Below, in pieces: positions 27,401 to 36,014 of a stretch of 64,000 nucleotides of DNA. The stretch lies in contig JAWKTT010000025.1 of NCBI GenBank assembly GCA_041398965.1, positions 10,724 through 74,723 of the forward strand, read 5' to 3'. Within the stretch, counting starts at the first letter, position 1. Each line of letters starts with the position of its first letter. The position numbers and the translations under genes are program-made. This DNA is from JAWKTT01 sp041398965. GTDB taxonomy: Bacteria > Planctomycetota > Planctomycetia > Planctomycetales > Planctomycetaceae. The notes beneath the pieces are model-generated. The model ran no database searches. It was not told the DNA's origin and saw only the letters and a list, made by a program, of their open reading frames with translations.

Positions 27401-30400
27401 CAGCCGCTTGCTGCGGGTCCCCCTGTGCGGCTCGATCCAATGCGTCGGCTGCTTCACGCACCTGTGCTTTCGCGGCCTCACGCAGGTCGTCCTGAGCCGG
27501 GGTGTTGGACTCGTTCAGTTGCTGTTCGAGCTTGCGTTGTTCGTGTGCCTGTTCGCGAAGTTCGCTCGCTTTGCCATCCGCCACCTTCTGCTCGGCGTTT
27601 TGAGCGATCTGTTCTTGTTTCTGTGCGATTTCTGCCAGCTTTTCTGTGGCGTTCGGCTTCCCTTTCAGGGCATCCTCCAGATTTGCCAATGCCTGAGCTG
27701 CCTCTTTTTGAGAGGCGGGGGCGTCCTCCACATTCTTCTGGTCGAGATCAGTTAATGCCCGAGCAGCCCGACGGACTGCTTCCATCTGTTCCCCCTTCTG
27801 GGCCTGCGGAATGTCCAAGTCAGCAGCACGCTGGGCAACCTTTTGTTGCCGCTCTTCGAGTTGTTCTAATTGTTGAGCCGTCTGGTCAGCTTCCTGCCCT
27901 TCTTCGGCCCGTTTCTCGATCGCTTCGGCCTCTCGGGCAATTGCTTTCTGTTCGTTCTTGATCCCTTCCACCTCGCGGGCAGCTTGTTGAGCGCGGGCTT
28001 CTTCGCTGCCGATGTCGCGAGCCAGTTCCTCCAGAACTCGCTTGGTCTGTTCTGCTTCGGCGACAGCTTCTTCGGGCTTCGCGTCTAACAGCTTCTCAAC
28101 TGTTTCAAACGCTTGCTCGACAGCTTGCTTCTGCTTACCAGCATCGTCCCGATGCAGATCAAGTTGAGCCGCAGCCGCTTGAATTGCCGCCTGTGCGGCA
28201 GCGAGGTCGCGAGCCTCTTGCTTCTGTTCGGCTGCTTCGGCCTTTGCCTGTGGATTCGCGGGATCCTGCTTCAACGCCTCTTCTGTCGCGGCGGCTCGCT
28301 GGGCGAGTTCTTGAATCTCTTCCCGCAGCTCTCCTTCTCGTTCAGCCAATTTCTCAACCGCCTTTTGCGGATCGGTCGGCAACTGTTCGTTCTTTTTGAG
28401 TTCTTCGTTCAGACGGTCGAGTTCTCCAGCGGCCTCTTCTTGCTGTGCCGCTGCGGCGTCGGCATTACCGGCTTTCAGTTCTTCCAGAGCTTTCCGCAAC
28501 TCGTCGAGATCGAGTGGTTGAACCAGTTGGTGATTCTGATTCTGCTCAGCTTTGGCAGCGAGCTTCTCAGCTTGTTTGATCAACTCTTCCTGACGTTCGG
28601 CGAAGGGTTCGAGTGCCTTCGCGATTGCATCGGCCTCTTGCTTGAGAGCGTCGGCGAGTTGATCTTGTGGTTCGGCCAGTTCCAAGGCACGTTCGGCCAA
28701 CTCACGGAGACGGTCAAACTGTGCCTCTCGGGCGGCATCGAGAATTTCCGGACGCTGCTCGAGCAGATTGTTGAAGTCTTCCATGAGTTGTTGCTGATCG
28801 GCGACAAGGTCTTCACGGGCTTGTTCCTGTTGTGCTTCGCGAATCTCTTTTTGTTCCGCAGACTCCGCTTGAGGAACTTCATTTCGCTGCTTTTCCAGTG
28901 CAGCAGCCTCTTCGGCCAGCTTCTGGGCTTGTTCGGCGAGTCGTTGGACGTCAGCAAGATCCTGCTCGAGCTGAGCGACTTCCTGGAACTTTTCTTCCAG
29001 TTGATCAAGCTTCCTGAGTGCGTCATCAACTTTAGCGATAGCAGTCTCAAATCCGGCCTTCTTTTCGGCTAGCGGGGCCACAACGCTGGCATCAAGAGCG
29101 GCAGGAGCAGCGACGAGTTCTTCCCGGGCGATGGCCTGTGTCTTCGGGACCAAATTGGCATAGAGCGGGCTTTGTCCAAAGAGGGCTGCGAGCTGTTCGA
29201 GGCGAGTCGCCTGCTGCCGTTCCATCTCGGCCAGTGGCGGAATGGCATCGTCGCGGTCGAATGCCAGTTGCTGCTTCAGGTCGACATCAGCTTCCTGTCG
29301 CAGTTGATCGACGAGTTTGCGGTTGAGCTTCAGTTCTTCCTTGATGGACTTCAACAACTCCCGCCACTGCTCTCGACTGTCAGCAACCGCCTCGAAACCG
29401 AATGGTGCTGCATCGGGGCGGATCGTGATTTCTAGTTCTTCGCTCCAAGCTTCGTTCGGTTGAGGAACGGGCCGTTCATCGAGCGCCCGGACCCGCAACT
29501 GTACGCGGTCACCATCATGTAATGTCAAAGCAATGCCGTTTGGACCAGTCAATTCGGAAAGATCGAGCCGGTAGGCGTAGTCGATCTGTTGGACTCCCAA
29601 AAGTTCTCGCGGAGTTTCGACGTGACCTCTGACTCCTGACGGAAGCAGATGATAATGCAGTTCAAGGCGGTCCACCGCGACGTCGTCCAGTGCGATGACG
29701 GGAAGGGTCAGGACATCCTTGGGGCGCGCAGCTCCGGTTTCCTTTTGATTGACGAATGCCACCGTCGGTGCCTGGTCGGCTAAGACCCGTAAGGCACGAT
29801 GGGGATCGGCGACGTTGCTGAGCCGATGCTCGTCAGTCAGCCGAACTTCGTAACGCCCTCCAAGGTCCAAAGCCGCGACGAAACTGTAATTCGACGACAT
29901 CCGGTCTTCCGACAGCGGCAACATCAGACTTTCGCGGACCAGCTCCTCGCTTGTCGGCTGAGCATCGGCTTGGACGAGACCGGCAGCAGGATTGTTGCCG
30001 ACCGGAGTATCGTTTGCGATATCGGCAACAGGAGTGTCCATGCTGCTCGCGTACCAGATAAGCTCCGCAGACTGGACAGGCTTATTGAACTTCAACCGCA
30101 TCGTCACTTTGCTTTGCTCGAAGACGCTGACCTCGCCGACCGCTCCATCGAACACCTCAGCAGCCCGCCCCGTGTAGTCGGGCGGAGCGACATCCAGCAC
30201 AAACGAGGTTGTCGTTGGCGACTCGACCACGTTCACCGAATAGCGTTTCGTGCGGGCATTCCCTGACGAAATCTCGAACTCGAACGGATGAAAGACATGC
30301 GGCAACGTCCCGACAAACAGCTTCGATTCGGCGTCCCATAACATCCGTCGCTGATCTGGTTCAGACCCTTCGGAGAAGGTGCTCAACCAGACCTCAGATG

Positions 30401-31100
30401 GAATCTCGTGATCTTGGCCGGAGCGCCATCGAGGCTCGGCATGGATGACAACATCGCTCCCCCGAGCGACAGTTCGGTCTCCCCCTTCGATGACGAAGTA
30501 CAAGTTCGAGACTCGATCGACATTCTCGAATGGTGCAAAGAACCGAGTCAACAGGAGCGTGTAACCATCGACAGAATACAAGAAAGGAGCCATCAACACT
30601 GCCAGCGCTGTCGCAGCGATCCAACTGGTCTTCATCGCCCGCGAACCACTGGCGGCATCGGTCAAATCGGCCTTGCGAGCGGACGCAATCGTCTGAGCCA
30701 CCAGTGCCCGACGCATGTGCGGCGAGCCTTTGTGCTCTTCCGGAATGTTGGGGTCGAGAAGTTCCACCGTCGACGAAAGTCGCTCGTGCAATTCCGGGTG
30801 AGCCGCTTCGACCAACGCGGCCATTTCATCGGGTGACGACTTGCGAAGTAGAGGTCGCAAGACTCCCCAGATGAAGGCCCCCGCAGTGAACAGAAGCGTT
30901 CCTCCGAGGAAGACTGCCCGCAGTGACGGACTGACATCAAAGAGCAGGTCGACCAGCACGCCGACCCCGATGGCAGCCACGAGGATCAACAGCATGAGGG
31001 CCAATCCCCGAATGACCGCAAGTGTCCGGACCTTGCGATCCAACTGCATCAGGGGACGGGCGATTTCTTCGGGAAGTGCCTGTAATTGATCGAGAGTCAT
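24465..31100 (-). CDS. Very large DUF4175-like coiled-coil membrane protein
   Basis: 2211 residues from ATG 31100 (MTLDQLQALP). The N-terminal about 180 residues carry two transmembrane helices (about 34-57 and 63-85) and a third at about 160-178, followed by a beta-rich extracytoplasmic region of about 550 residues. From about residue 600 to the end the sequence is almost all A, Q, E, K, L heptads (long coiled coils). This is interrupted by a P/G/M-rich tandem-repeat tract (about 1583-1676) and a Q/P/G-rich tract near 1990-2110. The layout matches the DUF4175 family, known for low-complexity C-terminal halves. A scaffold or spacer in the cell envelope is plausible. No frameshift despite the repetitive DNA. 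Confidence 0.75.
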   Translation of the reverse strand: MTLDQLQALPEEIARPLMQLDRKVRTLAVIRGLALMLLILVAAIGVGVLVDLLFDVSPSLRAVFLGGTLLFTAGAFIWGVLRPLLRKSSPDEMAALVEAAHPELHERLSSTVELLDPNIPEEHKGSPHMRRALVAQTIASARKADLTDAASGSRAMKTSWIAATALAVLMAPFLYSVDGYTLLLTRFFAPFENVDRVSNLYFVIEGGDRTVARGSDVVIHAEPRWRSGQDHEIPSEVWLSTFSEGSEPDQRRMLWDAESKLFVGTLPHVFHPFEFEISSGNARTKRYSVNVVESPTTTSFVLDVAPPDYTGRAAEVFDGAVGEVSVFEQSKVTMRLKFNKPVQSAELIWYASSMDTPVADIANDTPVGNNPAAGLVQADAQPTSEELVRESLMLPLSEDRMSSNYSFVAALDLGGRYEVRLTDEHRLSNVADPHRALRVLADQAPTVAFVNQKETGAARPKDVLTLPVIALDDVAVDRLELHYHLLPSGVRGHVETPRELLGVQQIDYAYRLDLSELTGPNGIALTLHDGDRVQLRVRALDERPVPQPNEAWSEELEITIRPDAAPFGFEAVADSREQWRELLKSIKEELKLNRKLVDQLRQEADVDLKQQLAFDRDDAIPPLAEMERQQATRLEQLAALFGQSPLYANLVPKTQAIAREELVAAPAALDASVVAPLAEKKAGFETAIAKVDDALRKLDQLEEKFQEVAQLEQDLADVQRLAEQAQKLAEEAAALEKQRNEVPQAESAEQKEIREAQQEQAREDLVADQQQLMEDFNNLLEQRPEILDAAREAQFDRLRELAERALELAEPQDQLADALKQEADAIAKALEPFAERQEELIKQAEKLAAKAEQNQNHQLVQPLDLDELRKALEELKAGNADAAAAQQEEAAGELDRLNEELKKNEQLPTDPQKAVEKLAEREGELREEIQELAQRAAATEEALKQDPANPQAKAEAAEQKQEARDLAAAQAAIQAAAAQLDLHRDDAGKQKQAVEQAFETVEKLLDAKPEEAVAEAEQTKRVLEELARDIGSEEARAQQAAREVEGIKNEQKAIAREAEAIEKRAEEGQEADQTAQQLEQLEERQQKVAQRAADLDIPQAQKGEQMEAVRRAARALTDLDQKNVEDAPASQKEAAQALANLEDALKGKPNATEKLAEIAQKQEQIAQNAEQKVADGKASELREQAHEQRKLEQQLNESNTPAQDDLREAAKAQVREAADALDRAAQGDPQQAAEAKQQVAEAQEAIERLAEAVQPNDTPAAEQLEQLADAQAKAAEQAKQQADGQQTPAAEQAAQQAADQQKRADALDQLRAGAHAQAEKQQAAQALEKAAEAQRQVEEVAKQEAAQSAANGEPMPTDAPASEQLAQAMQKNAEAQQQAADAVEALKKKVQGNQEQQAAADQETRENIADALNPEAVRLQQLAKKAQELADRQEAVREKTERLADAQQAAADNSLGNPMAEGGEPMAEAMTPQEQQEAAGELRREQEQIANEVRQLSKEVAPVARAEAERNSEAAKKSLEKQQAIPAAEAQQQAEEALQELANVAQAQADAAQERALAAAEAAETPMNDQPMAGEAQANADQPMGGEPMANAGQPMGGEPMANAGQPMGGEPMANAGQPMGGEPMANAGQPMGGEPMANAGQPMGGEPMANAGQPMGGEPMGGEPMANAGQPMGGEPMTGASEELAREAAALAQAQRELAEEVRAAQEQRLAQQGTGAQPMGEAPMANAGSPMGNQPMGGEPMAGEAPMGAAQADAAQQAAEAVAQQQQIAQEAARNAVKTAQQTGRDSNETKQAVDFAQQAMAAAQQAASGQLEQAAQTAGQAAETGEQVAEQFANAGENSPEAQIGDRAAELAEQQQQVAQQLQQLAESPAGRAAAQQQAQQQMAQQSQQLAQQLGEVAEQLQSQPLDRGQQGQQAGEAGQTAEQAAQEIGQSAGELAAGNPEQAAQQAQQGARDLREAAQQAMQAAGATPAQPSAVPGEVGQQLAQAMQQLSQAGEQLAQMPANPSGQPPQQGAPGQPEQGQPQQGQPQAGQPQQGEPQQGQPQPGQPMAGQGEPMSGQGEPMAGGEPGEPMNGQPQPGQGEPSAAQSLQQVAQSLQEAAQQLGLSQQQMQNQPPSQESTPSQANSQPSPNSNPEDFGATATAELSDLEVQLQKLSDRQWGQLPGKLKTEVSQSAQQRSGGDYGRVIKRYFEEISRNRRPDDAATNKP
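26071..26351 (-). repeat. In-frame 36-bp tandem repeat inside the giant coiled-coil gene
   Basis: Seven near-identical 36-bp units encoding GGEPMANAGQPM, with one shortened GGEPM unit. Similar single motifs (QPMAG, EPMAG, SPMGN) are scattered on both sides, suggesting expansion by slippage or unequal exchange. The unit is a multiple of three, so copy-number change keeps the frame. Confidence 0.9.
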
Positions 31101-31235
31101 CGCCAACGCTCCTGCGTGTACGAAACCAAATGGAGATCCACCCCGCACCATCAGCGGGGACAGATCAACCAACGCGAATCATTGTACAACAACCCCCGCC
31201 CAACGCTAGGGGAAGACCACAGAATCACAAGTCAA

Positions 31236-32354
31236 CTACTCCAGCGTGAACGATGGCAGTTGCACCACTTGCCCCCCTTGCTCGGCGCTTTGATGAGCGC
31301 AGATTCCGACGCAAGTCCAGTTGGCAGACTGCTTCGCATTCGGCCAGGGATCGCGGTCTTCAACCAAGGCACTCAGGAATTCGTGGACCATGTGTGGGTG
31401 CGAGCCGCCGTGGCCCCCCCCTTGCAGGAACGACAGATGCTCCGCATCGTGAATCTCTTGCGGCAAAGTGAAGCGGCGGATCGGCTCGGGAAGCAGGTGG
31501 GCGTAGTCTGGAACAGTGACCTTTTCGGGAATCTCCGGTTCCGGCTTCTTTGCGGTATGAATAATGTGCGGCTCGTGCTCGACAAGAGTCCACTCGAACG
31601 ACTTTTTCGTCCCATAGACATCGAAACTCTCACGATACTGCCGGGCGACGTCGTACAGGAATCGCCAAATGTGACATGCAACGTCCGAGTCTTTGATCTT
31701 GATATGGCACGACTCGACCGCAAACCGGTTCCCCGACTTCTTCGCGATGTCTTCCCGAACCGTTCCCGAACCAAAGCAACTCACATACTCGGCCAACCCA
31801 TCGACCAACCCGAGACAAGGGCTGACGACGTGCGTGGCGTAGTGCATTGGGATCATCGCTTCCCAATAGCTTGGCCAACCATCCATGTCTTGTGGATGTG
31901 ACGCTGCAAGGTATTGCAGTTTGCCGAGGTCCCCTCGCTGGTACATCTCTTTGATGAACAAAAACTCCCGGCTGTAAACGACAGTTTCGGCCATCATGTA
32001 CTTGAGTCCGGTGTCAGCCACCTTCTGGCAAATCGCATCGCACTCGGCGATGGTGGTCGCCATCGGGACGGTACACATCACATGCTTCCCCGCATCCAAA
32101 GCCCGCAACGTCATCGGGGCATGATCGGGAATCGGGCTGTTGATATGGACGTAATCGATCTCCGGGTCAGCGAGCACGTCGTCGTAACTCGTGTATCGCT
32201 TGGCGATGCCGAATTCGTCGGCCACCTTGTTCAACTCGGTTTCGTTCCGCCGACAAACCGCCGCCACGTTGCCGTTGGGATGGGCCTGATAGATCGGAAT
32301 AAACTCCGCCCCAAACCCCAACCCCACCATCGCAACATTAAACTTCTGACTCAT
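31236..32354 (-). CDS. Gfo/Idh/MocA-family oxidoreductase
   Basis: 372 residues from ATG 32354 (GAGAGGA ribosome-binding site). The N-terminal Rossmann motif VAMVGLGFGAEFIPIY, then DYVHINSPIPDHAP and GKHVMCTVPMATT (the usual EKP lysine position reads TVP here, so the canonical catalytic lysine appears replaced). The C-terminal alpha/beta domain includes GGGHGGSHPHMVHEF. Family members oxidise or reduce sugars and related compounds with NAD(P); Planctomycetes have dozens of copies with unknown substrates. Monocistronic as far as visible. Confidence 0.85.
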   Translation of the reverse strand: MSQKFNVAMVGLGFGAEFIPIYQAHPNGNVAAVCRRNETELNKVADEFGIAKRYTSYDDVLADPEIDYVHINSPIPDHAPMTLRALDAGKHVMCTVPMATTIAECDAICQKVADTGLKYMMAETVVYSREFLFIKEMYQRGDLGKLQYLAASHPQDMDGWPSYWEAMIPMHYATHVVSPCLGLVDGLAEYVSCFGSGTVREDIAKKSGNRFAVESCHIKIKDSDVACHIWRFLYDVARQYRESFDVYGTKKSFEWTLVEHEPHIIHTAKKPEPEIPEKVTVPDYAHLLPEPIRRFTLPQEIHDAEHLSFLQGGGHGGSHPHMVHEFLSALVEDRDPWPNAKQSANWTCVGICAHQSAEQGGQVVQLPSFTLE

Positions 32355-32573
32355 GATGAATCCTCTCAAAACGGCACGGAAACAGTCGACAGACCGACAA
32401 GATCACAAACAGACAAGTCGGCAAGTCAAAGACAATACCGAATCCCCCCACAAGATACGAGTTCCGCCCCCCCCCAGAAAAACGATCAACAAGTCCCACC
32501 TCTGCAAAGTGCGGGACCCACGATGCCATCCCACTCGACCAACCCAGAGTTTTCGTTAATCAGTAACCGTATG

Positions 32574-32722
32574 CCAGGCACTTGCGTGACTTCCACTCTT
32601 TGACGGCGGATATCGACTGACCGGATTCGGGCGCCTTTCAGTTTTTCAGGAAATGACTTACAGTCATGCCGATCAGCTTTTCACATGGCGTCACTTGTGG
32701 TGGTGATCGATTGCAGGGGCGC
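32574..32722 (+). repeat. About 149-bp direct repeat, left copy flanking the toxin cassette
   Basis: About 80% identical by eye to 34994-35140. Shared blocks: TTGACGGCGGATATCGACTGA, CAGGAA-TGACTTACAGTC and GTGATCGATTGCAGGGGCG. It lies in the 512-bp gene-free stretch 32355-32867, just upstream of the candidate immunity gene at 32868. The rest of that stretch shows nothing recognisable. Confidence 0.85.
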
Positions 32723-32867
32723 GCTTGACAATCTACTGGCCAGAATCGGCATGTCTAAGCAACAGCCACAAGGAAGTCAGGCAGGAGCCTGACCTACATG
32801 AACTTGGAGGTGCCTCCGTGAGACAGCTGTCGTTCGATGAATTTGAACTCTTATACCATTTTTTCAG

Positions 32868-33236
32868 ATGAACGAACCTGAATACATTGCCAAGCTCGTC
32901 TTGCTTGAGATGAGCGAGATCGAAGACTTGCTTCCCATGTTTGAACCGGGAATGCCTGAGGTTCTGTCTCCACCCGGATATTGCCTACTTTCCGATGCGC
33001 TGATTTGGGGCGATGAGTTGCCTGAAGTGAACAAGATTGGTTGGTATCGATACCTCTGTCGTTTCCGAAGTTCCTTGATCGAGGGGAGTTCAGAAGAGCG
33101 AATTCGGCTCGCTTGGGATAAAGCCATAGCACGATGGCCGCGCTGGATAGGCTTTTGCGATACACGTCGCGAAGAGTCCGCGGAACTCACTTCGACATTA
33201 AACCGATTTCGGTCAAAGTCGTGTGTTTGCGATTAG
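32868..33236 (+). CDS. Small acidic protein, candidate orphan immunity protein
   Basis: 122 residues; begins MNEPEYIAKLV, with a Trp/Tyr-rich middle (IGWYRYLCRFRSSL, RWPRWIGF). No named family recognised. It ends at TAG 33234-33236, and the same frame continues directly into the truncated Hint toxin fragment. This is the layout expected where an orphan toxin C-terminus has been placed behind an immunity gene of an earlier toxin. Its own cognate toxin is not visible in the window. Function inferred from position only. Confidence 0.5.
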   Translation: MNEPEYIAKLVLLEMSEIEDLLPMFEPGMPEVLSPPGYCLLSDALIWGDELPEVNKIGWYRYLCRFRSSLIEGSSEERIRLAWDKAIARWPRWIGFCDTRREESAELTSTLNRFRSKSCVCD

Positions 33237-33290
33237 TTACGGCGGGGTGCGATTGTCGAGGGGTGGTGGCATGGTCGGGCCACCCAGCGA

Positions 33291-34259
33291 GTGCTGGCAG
33301 ACAACCCGGAGTTGCAGGGGCCGTCGCTCCCCGATGCGGAGATCACCCCGGAGGACTGGCGACTCGTCTCGCTGGAGATGCTCAAGCCGGACGGGGGACT
33401 GCTCCGCATTCAACTTCTACGGCCTGTTGACTGGCTGCTGGAGCAAGCCCTGCTGCTTGTGGAACAGACCGACGACCTTAACCTCCTGCGTCCCCGTCCG
33501 CTCACCGTCGCCATAAACGACGCCCCACTGGCGGATCTGTTGTTGGGGCGGGGGATTGAGTTGGACCTGCCGGAGCTTGGGGCGCAGGGAGAGGCTCAGG
33601 TGGTGGGGATCGCTCCTTGTCCGGAGCTGGAAGCAGCGGATGGACCTGGACGGCGGGTCATCACCGGGACGTTCCGACACTCGGCTGGGAACGTGCTGAA
33701 GGTGACGATCGAGGGGGAATCGGAGCCGATGGGAGTGACGGCCAACCACCCATTCTGGAGTGCCGACCGGCAGGCGTTTGTGGCGGCGGGGGAGTTGCGA
33801 GTGGGCGAACATTTTCAACGGGCTGACGGCACCCTCACGCAAATCACCCGCCTCACCCCCCACCGCGGCCCTCCGGTCGAAGTCTTCAACCTAGAAATCG
33901 ACACCGAACACGTCTACCATGTCGGGGTCCGTGGGGTGTTGGTGCATAATAGCTGTATCGGCCATGGCTATGGGATTTTCAACAACAAGACCGGTGAAGT
34001 TTTGAAGTTCGGGATCAGCCGCGCTAAGAACTTACTGACGAAGACTGGGCTGTCCGTCCGGGCGCAGAATCAACTCACCGCGCTCGCCAGTAAGCTGGGA
34101 ATTCCACGAAGCGATTTGAGTTCGGTGATCCTCCATGATAACTTCAAGAACGCAAAAGCGTTGTTTCAGTGGGAAAAGGAAACCGTCGGAATTTGGAGAG
34201 CTTTAAAACACAAGCTCACTGAAAACGTTCGCCCCATCGGCGTTAATCCATTCAAATAG
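33291..34259 (+). CDS. 5'-truncated polymorphic toxin: Hint pretoxin region plus GIY-YIG-like nuclease tip
   Basis: Up to 322 residues from GTG 33291; the homologous frame extends back to 33237 without a start (reads ATQRVLADNPEL across the GTG), so the gene lacks its N-terminal carrier. Residues about 100-222 are the C-terminal part of a Hint/pretoxin domain: TANHPFW, VFNLEIDTEHVYHVG and the terminal VLVHN. The catalytic N-terminal cysteine block is missing. After VHN a toxin domain of about 100 residues starts: YGIFNNKTGEVLKFGIS, a conserved Arg, QWEKE and a late Asn, matching a diverged GIY-YIG nuclease. Probably silent unless recombined onto a full-length carrier. Confidence 0.65.
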   Translation: MLADNPELQGPSLPDAEITPEDWRLVSLEMLKPDGGLLRIQLLRPVDWLLEQALLLVEQTDDLNLLRPRPLTVAINDAPLADLLLGRGIELDLPELGAQGEAQVVGIAPCPELEAADGPGRRVITGTFRHSAGNVLKVTIEGESEPMGVTANHPFWSADRQAFVAAGELRVGEHFQRADGTLTQITRLTPHRGPPVEVFNLEIDTEHVYHVGVRGVLVHNSCIGHGYGIFNNKTGEVLKFGISRAKNLLTKTGLSVRAQNQLTALASKLGIPRSDLSSVILHDNFKNAKALFQWEKETVGIWRALKHKLTENVRPIGVNPFK

Positions 34260-34282
34260 CACCCGATACGATAGGTGATGAC

Positions 34283-34954
34283 TTGTACCTAAGAGAGGTT
34301 GATTTTTCGGCGGATGATGAAATCGTAAATCGTCACAAAGGCGGCTTTGCACAACAGTTCTTTTTCGATTCCTATTGCATCTGCCTACCATACTCTAGCC
34401 TGATCAGATTGAAGATTCCGACAGTGGACGACTGGAAAATTTCCATCACCTTTTATGACACAGTGGTCGATGAACCACCCATGTCGCGGTGTTTGCCAAT
34501 TCGTACGCGATGGCCATTCGACTTTTCTCGATACGTAAGTGCCACGAACCTGGAGAAGAAGCGGATGATGTTGGAAGGGCTCCATGCCGCTTCACTTTGG
34601 GTGGCTGAGCAAATGTGCTGGAACACAGCACCGCTGCAGGCTGCTTACGAGACTCTCCTCAAAGCAGATTGCGAGTGGTCATATGTTTCTAAGAAACAAT
34701 GGCTCTCTCCAGATCGAACACTTAAGGTTCGCGTGGCGGTTGACTTAGACATTCCGATGCACCATCTCATGCTGAACGTGTATCAGCCACGTACCGAGAG
34801 CATCATCAAGCGAATTCCTTTACGATTGTTGCATCCGATTAATAGTCCCTCATACTTTAACGTTAAAAATGGACGTTGGGTGTCGAACGACCAGTTTGCA
34901 TTTCAGGATGGGTACCACCCCGAGACATTTGTCGACTTCCCGCCACTTTCATGA
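34283..34954 (+). CDS. Candidate immunity protein of the GIY-YIG-like toxin
   Basis: 223 residues from TTG 34283, with AGGTGA 8 bases upstream; no ATG is available nearby in frame. 23 bp downstream of the toxin fragment in the same direction, the standard place for its immunity gene. Soluble, mixed alpha/beta, no signal peptide. No family recognised. The role is inferred from position alone. Followed after 39 bp by the right direct repeat. Confidence 0.45.
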   Translation: MYLREVDFSADDEIVNRHKGGFAQQFFFDSYCICLPYSSLIRLKIPTVDDWKISITFYDTVVDEPPMSRCLPIRTRWPFDFSRYVSATNLEKKRMMLEGLHAASLWVAEQMCWNTAPLQAAYETLLKADCEWSYVSKKQWLSPDRTLKVRVAVDLDIPMHHLMLNVYQPRTESIIKRIPLRLLHPINSPSYFNVKNGRWVSNDQFAFQDGYHPETFVDFPPLS

Positions 34955-34993
34955 GAGGAACGATCCCTTCAATGAAATAGGTAATCGAAGGTC

Positions 34994-35140
34994 GGGCACC
35001 TGCCTGGCTTCCACGATTTGACGGCGGATATCGACTGACTGGCTTCGGTCCCCTTTTAGTTTTCAGGAAGTGACTTACAGTCTAGCCGGGTCAGGTTTCC
35101 AAATGGCGTTGCTTGTGGTCGTGATCGATTGCAGGGGCGT
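34994..35140 (+). repeat. About 147-bp direct repeat, right copy flanking the toxin cassette
   Basis: Partner of 32574-32722, same orientation. The two copies enclose about 2.27 kb that holds exactly the three cassette genes. It occupies most of the 300-bp gap before the next gene. Confidence 0.85.
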
Positions 35141-35252
35141 GACATAGGGAAACTGATCTACATGAACTGTGATGCGATTGCGCAGTGTTTGAAGGCGATT
35201 TGTCCAGATGGATATTTCCCGTGCAACAAAGTTCGTCGTGGGGTGATCTGTG

Positions 35253-35768
35253 ATGACTGATAAGAATCCTCTTGCTAAAATCTGGGGCGTTGTGGCATGT
35301 CTCTCGCTGTGCGCTAACGTTCTGTTGCTCACAGAGTATCACAAGGAGACCCAGAGCCGACGTAGCCCGGAGGAGGAAATCGTCTCGATGTATGGGTTCA
35401 GGCATTTGGAGACGACTCGTCGGATTGAGACTCAATCGATGATGGTACGTATGGTCGGCTGGTATGCGAGTGAGATTGAAAAGAGTGGGCGACGCCTGTC
35501 TCCATATGAGAGCACTGGCATTTGGTATTTGACACTCTGTGAGCGCAGCACGTCCCTGAGCACTCCGCACTCGTGTACTCCGGTCGATTTCTGGGGAGAG
35601 CCGATCATCGTGAGCATAACGTCCGATGGAGACAGTGCCTGCATTATCGCGACTAGCAGTGGCCCCAACCGAAAGACTGGTCCGGGACTCGATGTCGACG
35701 ATATCACAGTTACAGAGACAATTACTGTTCAGGGAGGTCTAAGGGAGCAGCCAAGTGAGTCGTCCTAG
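35253..35768 (+). CDS. Membrane-anchored protein with a pseudopilin-G-like C-terminus, unknown role
   Basis: 171 residues from ATG 35253 (GTG 35250 also possible). One N-terminal membrane segment (about residues 10-28). The C-terminal half has DFWGEPIIVSITSDGDSACIIATSSGPN followed by GPGLDVDDI, the pattern of type II secretion pseudopilins (DPWGxPY...SxGPDG...DDI), where late acidic residues bind calcium. It lacks a prepilin peptidase site (no G-F/M-T-L-x-E leader), so it is not a true pseudopilin. Several such single proteins occur in Planctomycetes. Confidence 0.6.
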   Translation: MTDKNPLAKIWGVVACLSLCANVLLLTEYHKETQSRRSPEEEIVSMYGFRHLETTRRIETQSMMVRMVGWYASEIEKSGRRLSPYESTGIWYLTLCERSTSLSTPHSCTPVDFWGEPIIVSITSDGDSACIIATSSGPNRKTGPGLDVDDITVTETITVQGGLREQPSESS

Positions 35769-36014
35769 TATCTTAGGACGTGTCAAGCGAAGGACAATAC
35801 TCCTTTCTTAATGATCGCGAATCCGCGGCTCGGGTGGCACTGGCGAAGCGGTCACTTTTTTGGGGGGGCCGCTGGCTAGAGCGGTGTTGAGTGGGGATGA
35901 TCGGGGCGAGTTGGGGAGGTTTTGGTCAGAGGTTCACTTGATTGTGCCACGGGACTGGGGGAGTCAGTGGCACTTGAATCGAAATCGATTGACAGTGCCA
36001 CTCCGGCGGCCCGT

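Noticed and set aside
25946..27961. 671-codon open frame on the plus strand
   Set aside because: It lies antisense to the Gln/Ala/Glu-rich giant gene; the low-complexity codon bias there removes stops from the other strand. The sequence is P/R/L-rich with no family.
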